A DNA stretch of 64,000 bases, from assembly GCF_020905335.1 (NCBI RefSeq), contig NZ_JAJJMN010000002.1:248001-312000 (forward strand), read 5' to 3'. The notes beneath the pieces were generated by a model. It was not told the DNA's origin. It did no database searches and saw nothing but the letters and a program-made list of their open reading frames with translations. This DNA is from Flavobacterium lipolyticum (lineage in GTDB: Bacteria > Bacteroidota > Bacteroidia > Flavobacteriales > Flavobacteriaceae). Made by a program: the position numbers and the translations under genes. Shown here in pieces: positions 27,746 through 36,333 of this stretch; positions within the stretch are counted from its first letter, which is position 1, and every line of letters starts with the position of its first letter.

Positions 27746-28981
27746 TTATTGTTTTCCTTTTTTTCCTTCGATGTTTGGCAAGAAACTGGTCAGAACACCA
27801 ATTAAAGGTAAGAAAGCACAAATTTTAAAGACATATTCGATGCTGGTAGTGTCGGCAAGTTTTCCCAGTACGGCAGACCCTAATCCTCCCATACCAAAGG
27901 CTAAACCAAAGAAAAGACCTGCAATCAGACCTACTTTTCCGGGAACTAATTCAGTAGCGTAAACCAAAATTGCGGAGAAGGCAGAGGATATGATCAATCC
28001 AATAATTACCGATAAAATTCCGGTCCAGAAAAGCGAAACGTAAGGTAATAATAGTGTAAACGGAGCAACGCCTAAAATAGAAACCCAAATAATATACTTT
28101 CGTCCAAAACGATCACCTAATGCGCCACCAAACAACGTTCCGGCTGCTACTGCACCCAGAAAAGCGAAAAGATAAATTTGTGATTCCTGAACTGATAAAT
28201 GAAACTTATCAATCAGATAAAAAGTATAATAACTGGTCATGCTGGCCATGTAGAAGTACTTTGAAAAGATCAGAACCAGTAAAATTCCCAAAGAAATTAT
28301 TACTTTTTGCTTAGAAAGGGTGTGGTGTCTTTCTTCAGAAATAGCCGATTTGTTTTTTGCCTTCAGATTCAAATGTTCCTGATACCATCTGGCAATACCT
28401 GAAAGTATTACAATGCCAACAATAGCGGCCAAGCAGAACCATATAATGTTAAACTGTCCGTAAGGAACAACAATTATCGCTGCTAATAATGGTCCGATAG
28501 CACTTCCGGCATTTCCTCCCAGTTGAAAAATAGATTGGGCCAGACCTCTTTTTCCTCCTGAAGCCAGATGGGCAACCCTTGACGATTCGGGGTGAAATAT
28601 AGACGAACCAATACCAATTAAACTTACCGCAAGTAAAATATTGACAAAGCTGGAAGCGACCGCAACTGCCGCAAGACCCACGAGGGTAAAGCCCATACCT
28701 ATTGCCAGCGAATACGGACGCGGCTTTTTATCGGTATAAAAACCAATGAAAGGCTGTAGGATTGAGGCTGTTAGCTGATAGGTCAGGGTAATAAGTCCGA
28801 CTTCAGTAAAACTCAAACTAAATTTAGTTTTTAAAATGGGGTAAACGGCCGGAATTACAGCTTGTAACATATCATTAATGAAATGCGTAAAACTGATCGT
28901 GAACAAAATGGAGAAAACGGTTTGCTGCGCTAATTGCTTAGAGTCTGTTAGGGTATTGGTAAAAGTAGTTTCTGTTTTCAT
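27746..28981 (-). CDS. MFS exporter, Fsr (fosmidomycin resistance)-like
   Basis: A 411-residue transporter with twelve predicted TM segments. It is closest in pattern to Fsr-type MFS exporters: HFINDMLQAVIPAVYPILK at TM1, GFYTDKKPRPYSLAIG in the loop 2-3 region, and SSIFHPESSRVAHLASGGKRGLAQSIFQLGGNAGSAIGP, a family hallmark. The substrate is unknown. A FadR-type regulator gene lies directly upstream (44-bp gap) on the same strand, and the gap contains the same palindrome as the regulator's own promoter. Confidence 0.9.
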   Translation of the reverse strand: MKTETTFTNTLTDSKQLAQQTVFSILFTISFTHFINDMLQAVIPAVYPILKTKFSLSFTEVGLITLTYQLTASILQPFIGFYTDKKPRPYSLAIGMGFTLVGLAAVAVASSFVNILLAVSLIGIGSSIFHPESSRVAHLASGGKRGLAQSIFQLGGNAGSAIGPLLAAIIVVPYGQFNIIWFCLAAIVGIVILSGIARWYQEHLNLKAKNKSAISEERHHTLSKQKVIISLGILLVLIFSKYFYMASMTSYYTFYLIDKFHLSVQESQIYLFAFLGAVAAGTLFGGALGDRFGRKYIIWVSILGVAPFTLLLPYVSLFWTGILSVIIGLIISSAFSAILVYATELVPGKVGLIAGLFFGLAFGMGGLGSAVLGKLADTTSIEYVFKICAFLPLIGVLTSFLPNIEGKKGKQ

Positions 28982-28999
28982 AAGTAATATTAGATCAGA

Positions 29000-29010
29000 T
29001 CATCTGATGA
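29000..29010. promoter_or_regulatory. FadR/GntR-type operator, copy 1
   Basis: TCATC-T-GATGA is an 11-bp inverted repeat within the 44 bp between the regulator stop (29025) and the MFS start (28981). It repeats exactly at 29705-29715 upstream of the regulator gene. Confidence 0.7.
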
Positions 29011-29024
29011 ATATGGATAAAAAA

Positions 29025-29690
29025 TTAGTAATTGATATGTCCTATAATTTTTGCGACAGTATTCCAGGCTTTTTTAGGATCCTGTGCAATAATATTTTCT
29101 AATAGTTGTTGGTGTACGGCTGATGTTTCCTGGAATATTTTCGTATCCCCATAAAGATGCAGGAATCCTTTTTTAAGATGTACGGAAGCAGATTTGTAAA
29201 GATCAGCCAGAATTTCATTTTTTGAAGCTTTTGCAATCGCAATATGAAATTGTATATCAGCTTCTACACATTCTTCCAGATTTCCTTCTTTGGCAGCGAT
29301 CATTCTGTTGAGTAAATGCTCTTTCATGGCAACGATATCGTCATCAGTTCTGTTGATTGCAGCTTTTTCAGCAATTTTCATTTCGAGTATTTGTCGAACT
29401 TCGTCCAGGTCCTGAACATTGGCGCGCATGATACGCTGATCCATTGGTTCGCGTGTACTGGTTAATCGCTCTACAAAAGTACCTACACCTTGTTGTATAC
29501 GTAAAAAACCTGAGTTAGCAAGCAATTTCATCGCCTCACGTATAGACGAACGACCCACACCAAAACTTTTCATCAACTCAGCTTCAATGGGTAGTTTTTC
29601 ATTAATTTTATAATGACCCAAGGTGATTTGCTCCTGTATTTTGGAGGCAACTTCTTCTGCAAGTGATTTTTTTTGGATTAGTGTTTTCAT
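29025..29690 (-). CDS. FadR-subfamily GntR transcriptional regulator
   Basis: A 221-residue regulator with N-terminal winged helix (about 8-75, IQEQITLGHYKINEKLPIEAELMKSFGVGRSSIREAMKLL) and C-terminal all-helical FCD ligand-binding domain (about 85-215). The domain keeps D-R-metal-binding features EVRQILEMKIAEKAA and FHIAIAKASKN. It lies upstream of the MFS gene, and both genes carry the same TCATCTGATGA palindrome, arguing for autoregulation and exporter control in response to a small carboxylate or similar ligand. Ligand unknown. Confidence 0.93.
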   Translation of the reverse strand: MKTLIQKKSLAEEVASKIQEQITLGHYKINEKLPIEAELMKSFGVGRSSIREAMKLLANSGFLRIQQGVGTFVERLTSTREPMDQRIMRANVQDLDEVRQILEMKIAEKAAINRTDDDIVAMKEHLLNRMIAAKEGNLEECVEADIQFHIAIAKASKNEILADLYKSASVHLKKGFLHLYGDTKIFQETSAVHQQLLENIIAQDPKKAWNTVAKIIGHINY

Positions 29691-29704
29691 GCGTAGTATT
29701 CACA

Positions 29705-29715
29705 TCATCTGATGA
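29705..29715. promoter_or_regulatory. FadR/GntR-type operator, copy 2
   Basis: Second TCATCTGATGA palindrome, extended here to ATCATCTGATGAT (29704-29716), 14 bp upstream of the regulator start. The 297-bp gap 29691-29987 to the next gene shows no other signal. Confidence 0.7.
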
Positions 29716-29987
29716 TCGCAAAAATAAAAGAATAATTGTAGAATCAACCATTATTAAGTCTTTTTTATGATTTAATTGGTGAGCTGATGATAGGGAATTG
29801 GGGCGATTTTATGGGTTGTTGGTTGCTTTTCAGTTTGTTATGTTTAGATATGGTTTCGTTTTAATTTGAATCTCTTAACAATAAAATTGTATAACTTTTC
29901 GGGTGAATTATATAAAGTTTTTCAATTTAAATTACAGAAATTTGATGTTGATACCCAAATATCATTTTTTAACTAAATCTACTATGT

Positions 29988-31214
29988 ATGAAAAATCTAA
30001 AACACATTGTGCTTCTTTCGGGCGTATTCTTTACTTTTCTGAGCTGTTCAAATGACAAAGAAACGCCATCTAATCCCGGTACGATTACAAATCCTGTAGA
30101 AGGTAATCCTGCGAATACGACTTATAAACCTGCTTTTGTAGGGCAAACTCGTACCAATGGTGTACAGACCAATACGGCATTTGAAGCTAAGGTTATTACA
30201 AGTGCGCTTACAAGCCCTTGGGGAGTTAAAAGTCTTCCAGATGGCCGTTTGTTAGTCACACAAAAGGGAGGTACTATGCGCATCGTTACAACTGCGGGAG
30301 TGATAAGTGATCCAATTACCGGTATTCCTGCTGTAAATGCAGGAGGGCAGGGGGGTCTGTTGGGCTTATGTCTGGATCCTGAGTTTGCATCAAACAGAAT
30401 GATTTATTGGGTATTTTCAGAAGCTACTGGCGGAGGAAATAACACGGCAGTGGCCAAGGGAAAATTATCGGCTAATGAGAAAACAATAGAAGGAGCGACG
30501 ATTATCTACAGAGCAAAGCCTGCCAATGCCAGCACCCTTCATTATGGCGGACGTATTTTGTTTGATAAGACAGGTAATTTGGTAGTTAGCACCGGAGAAC
30601 GTTCGGTTTTAGAAACAAGGCCTTTGGCACAATCGATTACATCAGGTCTTGGTAAGGTGGTAAGAATTACAAAAGAAGGTCAGCCGGCACCAGGAAATCC
30701 AACTTTTAGTCAGGCAGGAGCATTGCCTGAATTGTATACTTACGGACACAGAAATCCTCAGGGATTGGCGCTTCACCCGGTTAGTGGTGAAGTTTGGCTT
30801 TCGGAACATGGACCACGAGGAGGAGATGAAATCAATCGCTTAAAGGCTGGTACAAATTACGGATGGCCTACCATTACTTACGGAATTGAATACAGCGGAG
30901 AAAAAATAGGCGCGGGAATTCAACAGCAGGATGGTATGGAACAGCCGGTTTATTACTGGGATCCGGTAGTCTCGCCTAGTGGTATGACGTTTTATAGCGG
31001 TAATCGCGTTCCGGAATGGCAGAACAATCTTTTTATTGGGGCTTTAAGCGGAATGCATATCGTGCGTCTTGCTATAGATAATAATAAAGTTGTGGGTGAA
31101 GAGAGGCTTTTGGTGTCAGAGAATCAACGCTTCAGAGATATTACTCAAGGAAATGACGGGGCTTTATATGCGGTTACGGATGGCGGCAGATTGTATAAGA
31201 TTGATAAAAAGTGA
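29988..31214 (+). CDS. PQQ-type sugar dehydrogenase (glucose/sorbosone DH family) lipoprotein
   Basis: A 408-residue lipoprotein (lipobox FLSCS, C20) with a six-bladed beta-propeller fold of soluble aldose sugar dehydrogenase type. Signatures are SPWGVKSLPDGRLLVTQKGG, GQGGLLGLCLDPEFASNRMIYW, YTYGHRNPQGLALHP and WLSEHGPRGGDEINRLKAGTNYGWP, which includes the PQQ- and calcium-binding region. It would oxidise sugars in the periplasm or at the surface if PQQ is available; some relatives bind no PQQ. It is monocistronic, closed by a terminator at 31241. Confidence 0.92.
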   Translation: MKNLKHIVLLSGVFFTFLSCSNDKETPSNPGTITNPVEGNPANTTYKPAFVGQTRTNGVQTNTAFEAKVITSALTSPWGVKSLPDGRLLVTQKGGTMRIVTTAGVISDPITGIPAVNAGGQGGLLGLCLDPEFASNRMIYWVFSEATGGGNNTAVAKGKLSANEKTIEGATIIYRAKPANASTLHYGGRILFDKTGNLVVSTGERSVLETRPLAQSITSGLGKVVRITKEGQPAPGNPTFSQAGALPELYTYGHRNPQGLALHPVSGEVWLSEHGPRGGDEINRLKAGTNYGWPTITYGIEYSGEKIGAGIQQQDGMEQPVYYWDPVVSPSGMTFYSGNRVPEWQNNLFIGALSGMHIVRLAIDNNKVVGEERLLVSENQRFRDITQGNDGALYAVTDGGRLYKIDKK

Positions 31215-31240
31215 GATTTGAGTTTTGAAAATTAGGATAA

Positions 31241-31269
31241 AAAAATGGTGCTGAGAGGCGCCATTTTTT
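31241..31269 (+). terminator. Rho-independent terminator
   Basis: Stem AATGGTGC / GCGCCATT with a six-base loop, flanked by A and T runs, 26 bp after the dehydrogenase stop. Confidence 0.9.
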
Positions 31270-31290
31270 GTTGGTATAAAAGTGTTTTTT

Positions 31291-31352
31291 TTAGATTTTT
31301 AGATTGTTGGATTTTTAGATTGTTGGATTTTTAGATTGTTAGATTTTAGATT
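31291..31352. repeat. Tandem TTTTTAGATTGTTGGA repeats
   Basis: About three to four units of a 15-16 bp sequence. The same unit occurs at 25611-25650, so it is dispersed. It lies between the dehydrogenase terminator and the met leader; the remaining sequence to 31500 is AT-rich with no clear signal. Confidence 0.75.
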
Positions 31353-31501
31353 AGCGATTGCAGATTTTTAATTTTTGACTTTTAATTTTTAATTTAAGAT
31401 TGTTGATGACATTGTCCGTTTGATCATAATGGTTTTGAGACGCGCAACATGCTTTTAGTCTATTATTTTGATAGGTTAATAAAAGTTTTGTTCGTTTTTG
31501 T

Positions 31502-31531
31502 CTTGAAATTAAAAATAACTCATTAAATTTG
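31502..31531 (+). promoter_or_regulatory. Bacteroidota-type promoter of the met leader
   Basis: TAAATTTG at 31524-31531 is an exact match to the Bacteroidota -7 box TAnnTTTG. A CTTG (31502-31505) 18 bp upstream can serve as the -33 TTG element. The predicted start of transcription is near 31537-31540, right at the leader-peptide ATG, so the leader message may be almost leaderless. Confidence 0.6.
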
Positions 31532-31539
31532 CCGCATCA

Positions 31540-31635
31540 ATGAGAAAAAAGAACCAGAATAGAAGCTATTGTAACAGCAACATGATGATGTGCTGCGGCC
31601 CTGTTATGAGGTTAATTGATCTGGCTTACCTATAA
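31540..31635 (+). CDS. Met/Cys-rich attenuation leader peptide (31 aa)
   Basis: An ATG-to-TAA reading frame of 31 residues with three consecutive methionines then two cysteines (M15-M17, C18-C19, codons 31582-31596) and a further Met at 23. It lies directly upstream of metNIQ and before a terminator. The codon run sits in a hairpin: TAACAG (31572-31577) pairs with CTGTTA (31601-31606), with an inner stem around GCAACAT / ATGTGCTGC. GGCTT at 31623-31627 can pair with AAGCC (31656-31660), the 5' arm of the terminator, giving an antiterminator. This is the layout of ribosome-mediated attenuation responding to methionine (and perhaps cysteine). Function is inferred. Confidence 0.72.
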   Translation: MRKKNQNRSYCNSNMMMCCGPVMRLIDLAYL

Positions 31636-31655
31636 AATAATAGTATTTATTTAAG

Positions 31656-31687
31656 AAGCCTTTCATGATTTTTTGAGAGGCTTTTTT
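31656..31687 (+). terminator. Attenuator terminator ahead of metN
   Basis: Stem AAGCCTTTC (31656-31664) / GAGAGGCTT (31675-31683) and a T run, 23 bp before the metN ATG. A terminator between a promoter and the first operon gene is expected for attenuation. Its 5' arm can alternatively pair with GGCTT in the leader. Confidence 0.88.
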
Positions 31688-31709
31688 GTTTTTAAACTTG
31701 AATTACGGA

Positions 31710-32741
31710 ATGATTGAATTAAAAAATGTCACTAAGAATTTCCATCAGAAGGACCGAATAGTTTCTGCCTTATCGGATGTATCGCTTAGGGTTCCACCCG
31801 GGAAAATTTTTGGTGTAATAGGAACATCGGGAGCAGGAAAAAGTACCTTAATTCGATGTGTGAATTTGTTGGAAAGACCCACTTCGGGAGAAATTATTGT
31901 AGACGGAAAAGCATTAATGCAATTGTCTAATGCCCAACTGGCGGTAGAGAGAAGACAAATTGGAATGATTTTTCAGCACTTTAATTTACTTTCATCACGC
32001 ACGGTTTTTGAAAATGTTGCCTTTCCTCTGGAGCTTGTGGGAGCTTCTAAAGCTGAAATCAAAAGTCGTGTTTTAGAATTATTGGAATTGGTAGGTTTGA
32101 AAGAAAAGGCAAGTGATTATCCGGCAAGTCTTTCGGGCGGTCAAAAACAAAGGGTTGCCATTGCACGTACGCTGGCCAATAATCCCAAAGTACTTTTATG
32201 TGATGAGGCTACAAGTGCACTGGATCCTGCGACTACAAGATCGATTTTAAATTTACTGAAAGACATTAACCGTCGTTTGAACATTACCGTTCTTCTAATT
32301 ACGCACCAAATGGAAGTCGTGAAATCGATCTGTGATGAAGTAGCGGTAATCAGTCACGGAAAATTAATAGAGCAGGGAAGTGTTGGAGAAATTTTTGCTG
32401 ATCCGAAACACGAACTGACCAAAGAATTTATTGCTTCGTCTTTGCATCTTGATGTTCCACAGATCTATCAGGAAAGGCTGCGAAAGGAAGATGGTGAAGG
32501 ACTGAACCCGCTCTTGAGACTTGAAATGACGGGTAAATCGGTTAACGAGCCTGTTATTTCGGAGGTTTCGCGTTTGTTTGATACCAATTTTAAGATTGTA
32601 AGCGCGCAAATGGATCAGGCAGGAGAAGTTAATTTTGGTGTGATGCTGATCGAATTGTCAGGTAAACGTGAAAATTATGACGCTGCAATCCAGTATTTTA
32701 TTTCAAAACATATTAAAACAGAAATCATAGGTTATGTCTGA
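31710..32741 (+). CDS. metN: Methionine ABC transporter ATP-binding protein MetN
   Basis: A 343-residue ATPase of the D-methionine/L-methionine importer. It has Walker [11 protein letters not shown]-loop [17 protein letters not shown], signature LSGGQKQR, Walker [14 protein letters not shown] and the switch H in LLITHQME. The C-terminal NIL regulatory domain (about 265-343) binds methionine in homologues. The start is taken as the ATG at 31710 (MIELKNV); an upstream TTG in frame lies in the terminator T run and is not credible. It overlaps metI by 8 bp. Confidence 0.96.
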   Translation: MIELKNVTKNFHQKDRIVSALSDVSLRVPPGKIFGVIGTSGAGKSTLIRCVNLLERPTSGEIIVDGKALMQLSNAQLAVERRQIGMIFQHFNLLSSRTVFENVAFPLELVGASKAEIKSRVLELLELVGLKEKASDYPASLSGGQKQRVAIARTLANNPKVLLCDEATSALDPATTRSILNLLKDINRRLNITVLLITHQMEVVKSICDEVAVISHGKLIEQGSVGEIFADPKHELTKEFIASSLHLDVPQIYQERLRKEDGEGLNPLLRLEMTGKSVNEPVISEVSRLFDTNFKIVSAQMDQAGEVNFGVMLIELSGKRENYDAAIQYFISKHIKTEIIGYV

Positions 32742-33387
32742 ATCCATTATTGAATTATTATTAAAAGGTACTTGGGAAACCATAGTGATGACTTTTGTCT
32801 CTGGTTTTTTTGGTTTTCTGCTTGGACTACCAACAGGTGTTTTGCTTTTTCTGACCCGAAAAAATCAAATTTTAGAACAGCCGGTTTTGAATCGGTTTTT
32901 ATCGGTTTTGGTGAACGTTTTTCGTTCGATTCCGTTTATCATCTTAATTGTATGGATGATTCCATTTACACGAGCGCTGGTAGGAACTTCTATTGGTGTA
33001 AGTGCAGCATTAGTCCCGTTAAGTATTGGGGCAGCTCCTTTTATTGCAAGATTGGTAGAGAATAGTCTTTTGGGACTTCCGTCAGGGCTAATCGAGGCAG
33101 CACGTGCATTGGGGGCAACACCTTTGCAAATCGTATTTAAAGTGTTGCTTCCGGAAGCTTTACCATCTTTAATCAATGCCGCTTCCATTACTTTAATCAC
33201 ACTTGTGGGATATTCTGCTATGGGTGGAGCAGTTGGAGCAGGTGGTTTAGGACAGGTGGGGTATCAGTACGGCTATATCGGTTATGATGCTGTAACGATG
33301 AACTCGGTATTGGCTTTACTGGTTGTTCTGGTATTCCTGATTCAGTTTGCAGGTGATGCATTGTCTAAACGATTTGATCTTAGATAA
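32734..33387 (+). CDS. metI: Methionine ABC transporter permease MetI
   Basis: A 217-residue inner-membrane permease with five predicted TM segments and the EAA loop [24 protein letters not shown] near residues 118-141, which contacts Met[24 protein letters not shown] is the MetI C-terminal signature. It starts inside the end of metN (8-bp overlap), so it is translationally coupled, and metQ follows 51 bp later. Confidence 0.97.
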   Translation: MSESIIELLLKGTWETIVMTFVSGFFGFLLGLPTGVLLFLTRKNQILEQPVLNRFLSVLVNVFRSIPFIILIVWMIPFTRALVGTSIGVSAALVPLSIGAAPFIARLVENSLLGLPSGLIEAARALGATPLQIVFKVLLPEALPSLINAASITLITLVGYSAMGGAVGAGGLGQVGYQYGYIGYDAVTMNSVLALLVVLVFLIQFAGDALSKRFDLR

Positions 33388-33438
33388 CGTTTAATTGAGA
33401 GTAAAGAAGAAAGAGTTAAAATTATAAATAGTAGAAGG

Positions 33439-34257
33439 ATGAATAATAAACTAAATTTTTTAAAATTTGCAGGAATTGTGGCACTGTCAATTGTGGTGTC
33501 CAATTGCGGAAAAAGTAAAAGTAACGATCCGCACCATATTAAAGTTGGTGTTGCTGCCGGTCCGGAATATGTGGTGGCTCAGGCAGCTCAAAAAGTGGCC
33601 AAAGACAAATACGGTCTTGAAGTAGAATTGGTTTCTTTTAACGATTATGTGATTCCAAACGAAGCGTTGAGTCAAGGTGATATTGATGTGAATGCTTTTC
33701 AACACAAACCTTATTTAGACGAGCAATCGAAACAGCGCGGATACAAACTGGCGATTATTGCCAAAACCTTTATTTATCCAATTGCCGCTTATTCTAAAAA
33801 GATCAAAAACCTTTCGGAATTGAAAAACGAAAGCACAATCATTATTCCAAATGACCCGACAAACGGAGGGCGTTCTTTGTTGCTTTTAGAGAAAAACGGT
33901 GTACTGAAACTTCGCCCAAATGTTGGTTTATTACCTAAAGTAACGGATATAGTGGAAAACCCTAAGAATCTTAAAATATTAGAATTAGAAGCGCCGCAAT
34001 TGCCACGTGCTTTAGACGATCAGAATGTTGCAATTGCGATTATCAATAATACTTTTGCTTCACAGGCAGGACTGGTTCCGGCTCGTGATGCCCTGTTTGT
34101 AGAGGACAAAGATTCGCCTTACGTTAACTTAATCGTGAGCCGTGATGACAACAAAAAAGAAGAAAAAATAAAACAGTTTGTAGCAGCTTTTCAGTCAGCA
34201 GAAGTAGAACAAGCTGCGGTTCGTGAATTTAAAGGCGGAGCGGTAAAGGGCTGGTAA
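33439..34257 (+). CDS. metQ: Methionine-binding lipoprotein MetQ
   Basis: A 272-residue NlpA/MetQ-family substrate-binding lipoprotein with lipobox VSNC (C24). Family motifs are IKVGVAAGPEYV, LVSFNDYVIPNEALSQGDIDVNAFQHKPYLDEQ, and IIPNDPTNGGRSLLLLEKNGVL, which lines the methionine site. It completes the metNIQ importer. A strong terminator follows at 34328. Confidence 0.97.
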   Translation: MNNKLNFLKFAGIVALSIVVSNCGKSKSNDPHHIKVGVAAGPEYVVAQAAQKVAKDKYGLEVELVSFNDYVIPNEALSQGDIDVNAFQHKPYLDEQSKQRGYKLAIIAKTFIYPIAAYSKKIKNLSELKNESTIIIPNDPTNGGRSLLLLEKNGVLKLRPNVGLLPKVTDIVENPKNLKILELEAPQLPRALDDQNVAIAIINNTFASQAGLVPARDALFVEDKDSPYVNLIVSRDDNKKEEKIKQFVAAFQSAEVEQAAVREFKGGAVKGW

Positions 34258-34327
34258 AAGTTTTTCTAGAAATATTAAGTAGGTCGGATAATTTTTTTTT
34301 AATCTGGTAAAACCTTGCAGTTTTATA

Positions 34328-34364
34328 ATGCGCAATGATTTTTTAATCGTTGCGCATTTTTTTT
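34328..34364 (+). terminator. Rho-independent terminator of metNIQ
   Basis: Stem ATGCGCAATGATT / AATCGTTGCGCAT with a T loop and eight following Ts, 70 bp after the metQ stop. The remaining 276 bp to the next gene at 34641 are AT-rich; I see no clear further feature there beyond the presumed promoter of the Rhs operon. Confidence 0.93.
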
Positions 34365-34640
34365 GGCTAAAATCGACGTGGTGAAATCTGTTTTTCCATT
34401 GCTTTAAGATTTTGGGTTTGTTTAGTAGGCTTTTTTGTAATACTACCAAGTGTTACATAATTAAGCTTATTTATTTCATTAATGCTTCCAGTTGTTGATT
34501 TTGTTTGTGTTTGATTATTTTATTGTTTTAATTTTAATTAATGAATTAACAAGAATAAAGATACTTTTTGAGGTATAGAAATTAACTGTTTGATTTGATC
34601 CAGCCATTTAATTAACCACAAGATTAAAACGAAAAGCCTT

Positions 34641-36305
34641 ATGAAAAAATGCTATCTGTTACCTATGTTAATTTTATCCTTCTTTGCCTATTCTCAGGAC
34701 ATTCTCTGGGAAAAATCATACGGAGGGCAGCATGCCGATTATTTGTTTGACGCGCAGCCCACAGCCGATTATGGTTTTATCCTGGCAGGTAGTTCCTTAT
34801 CTAACAAAACCGGAAATAAAGACGATGATAATCATGGGGATCTGGATTACTGGATCTGGAAAATGGGTGAAAAAGGAGAACTGGTCTGGCAAAAAAGCAT
34901 TGGCGGAAGCGGCTGTGATTTGCTTCAGAGCATTAAAAACACCAGAGACGGCGGTTTCATTCTGGCTGGGACTTCTGACTCAGGAGTTGGCTTTCAAAAG
35001 AAAGATAGTTGCAAAGGCATTACTGATTTTTGGGTCATCAAATTGGATGCATCGGGTAGTGAACAATGGCAAAGAACTATTGGAGGTACAGGGAAGGATG
35101 AACTCTTATGTGCTTTTCAAACCAAAGACGGAGGTTATATGTTAGGAGGTTCATCCAGTTCCGATTATTCAGGTAATGGACTTACCGGAACAAACAGAAT
35201 TTCTAAGCCCACCACAAAAGCGGCTCAGTTTAATAAATTAGAGAAATGCCGTGGTAACATGGACTACTGGATTGTTAAACTGGACCAACAGGGCGATGTT
35301 GAATGGCAAAAGACCTACGGAGGAGCATATACCGATGTACTGAGAAGCATGGAACAAACCACAGACAATGGCTATATTTTGGCAGGTTATTCTAATTCTC
35401 CTGTTTCAGGGGATAAAACAGAAAATAACAAAGGAGTCGGTGATTACTGGATTATCAAAATAACGGATACCGGCGAAATTCAATGGCAGAAGACCTATGG
35501 AGCCGAAGGAGACGATCAGCCTTATGTCATTCATCAGACTGCCGATGGCGGTTATATTGCGGGCGGAAACTCCAACAGCAAAAATGCTTTGACCACACTG
35601 GGCGGCATAGTAGGCAACGGGACCGATTACTGGATCCTGAAACTCGATAAAGACGGAGGTGTGGTATGGAGTAAAACCTATGATTTTGGAAAAACAGACA
35701 TCCTGACCTCATTGGTAGAAAACCAAGATCAAAGTTACCTCATAGGCGGTTATGCGCAAAGCGAAAGCAGGCGTCCGCGTGAAGGGATCGTAGCCAAAGC
35801 ACTTAACACTGTCAGTAAAGAAAAAGAAGGTATTAACGACTATATCGCGATGAAAATAGACGATAAAGGCGAAGAAATCTGGAACAAAACCGTAGGCAGT
35901 GCCGGTGAAGATATCCTCAGGAAGTTAATCGAAACCCGAGACGGAGGATATCTGATGGCAGGAACCTCAAATTCGGCTTCCTCAAGAGATAAAAATGGCA
36001 GTATGGGAGGCAATGATTTTTGGGTAGTAAAACTCAAAGACAAAACCAAAGTAGAAAAGGTAAAATCCAGCATCGAAGTCATTCCTAATTCTGCTTCAAG
36101 CTATACCAACATCATCATTGGTTATGATTTTAAAGAGGGTACCGCCACACTGATCGACATCGCCGGACGCACCTTACAGGAATTTGACCTCAACAGCAGA
36201 ACCGTTCCCGTTAATCTAAGCCGATACCCTGAGGGAATCTACATCATCAAAGTCAGAACAGATGTGAAAACAGAATCTGTAAAAGTGATTAAAAGTGTAC
36301 GATAA
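34641..36305 (+). CDS. Secreted repeat protein with T9SS type A sorting domain
   Basis: A 554-residue secreted protein. It has a signal peptide (1-18, ending AYSQ), seven to eight repeats of about 55-65 residues of the form WxKxxGGxxxDxLxSxxxTxDGGYILAGxS, likely a beta-propeller, and a C-terminal domain of about 75 residues (YDFKEGTATLIDIAGRTLQEF ... LSRYPEGIYIIKVRTDVKTESVKVIKS) typical of T9SS type A cargo. It is the first gene before the two giant Rhs-type proteins, with gaps of 28 and 24 bp, so probably an operon. It may act as a surface partner of the Rhs system. Confidence 0.88.
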   Translation: MKKCYLLPMLILSFFAYSQDILWEKSYGGQHADYLFDAQPTADYGFILAGSSLSNKTGNKDDDNHGDLDYWIWKMGEKGELVWQKSIGGSGCDLLQSIKNTRDGGFILAGTSDSGVGFQKKDSCKGITDFWVIKLDASGSEQWQRTIGGTGKDELLCAFQTKDGGYMLGGSSSSDYSGNGLTGTNRISKPTTKAAQFNKLEKCRGNMDYWIVKLDQQGDVEWQKTYGGAYTDVLRSMEQTTDNGYILAGYSNSPVSGDKTENNKGVGDYWIIKITDTGEIQWQKTYGAEGDDQPYVIHQTADGGYIAGGNSNSKNALTTLGGIVGNGTDYWILKLDKDGGVVWSKTYDFGKTDILTSLVENQDQSYLIGGYAQSESRRPREGIVAKALNTVSKEKEGINDYIAMKIDDKGEEIWNKTVGSAGEDILRKLIETRDGGYLMAGTSNSASSRDKNGSMGGNDFWVVKLKDKTKVEKVKSSIEVIPNSASSYTNIIIGYDFKEGTATLIDIAGRTLQEFDLNSRTVPVNLSRYPEGIYIIKVRTDVKTESVKVIKSVR

Positions 36306-36333
36306 ATTAAATAATCAAAAAAATCAATAAGAT

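Noticed and set aside
27407-27962. Three overlapping open frames of 102-167 codons over the minisatellite
   Set aside because: They are the product of a stop-free 13-bp unit read in three frames, with the same 13-residue repeat, and have no independent coding signal.
31686-31709. Upstream TTG start for metN
   Set aside because: It lies in the T run of the attenuator terminator; the ATG at 31710 gives the normal MetN N-terminus.
31400-31709. SAM riboswitch upstream of metN
   Set aside because: I cannot see the conserved core of SAM-I or SAM-II in the short leader; the Met/Cys-codon leader peptide explains the region better. An Rfam covariance search would settle it.
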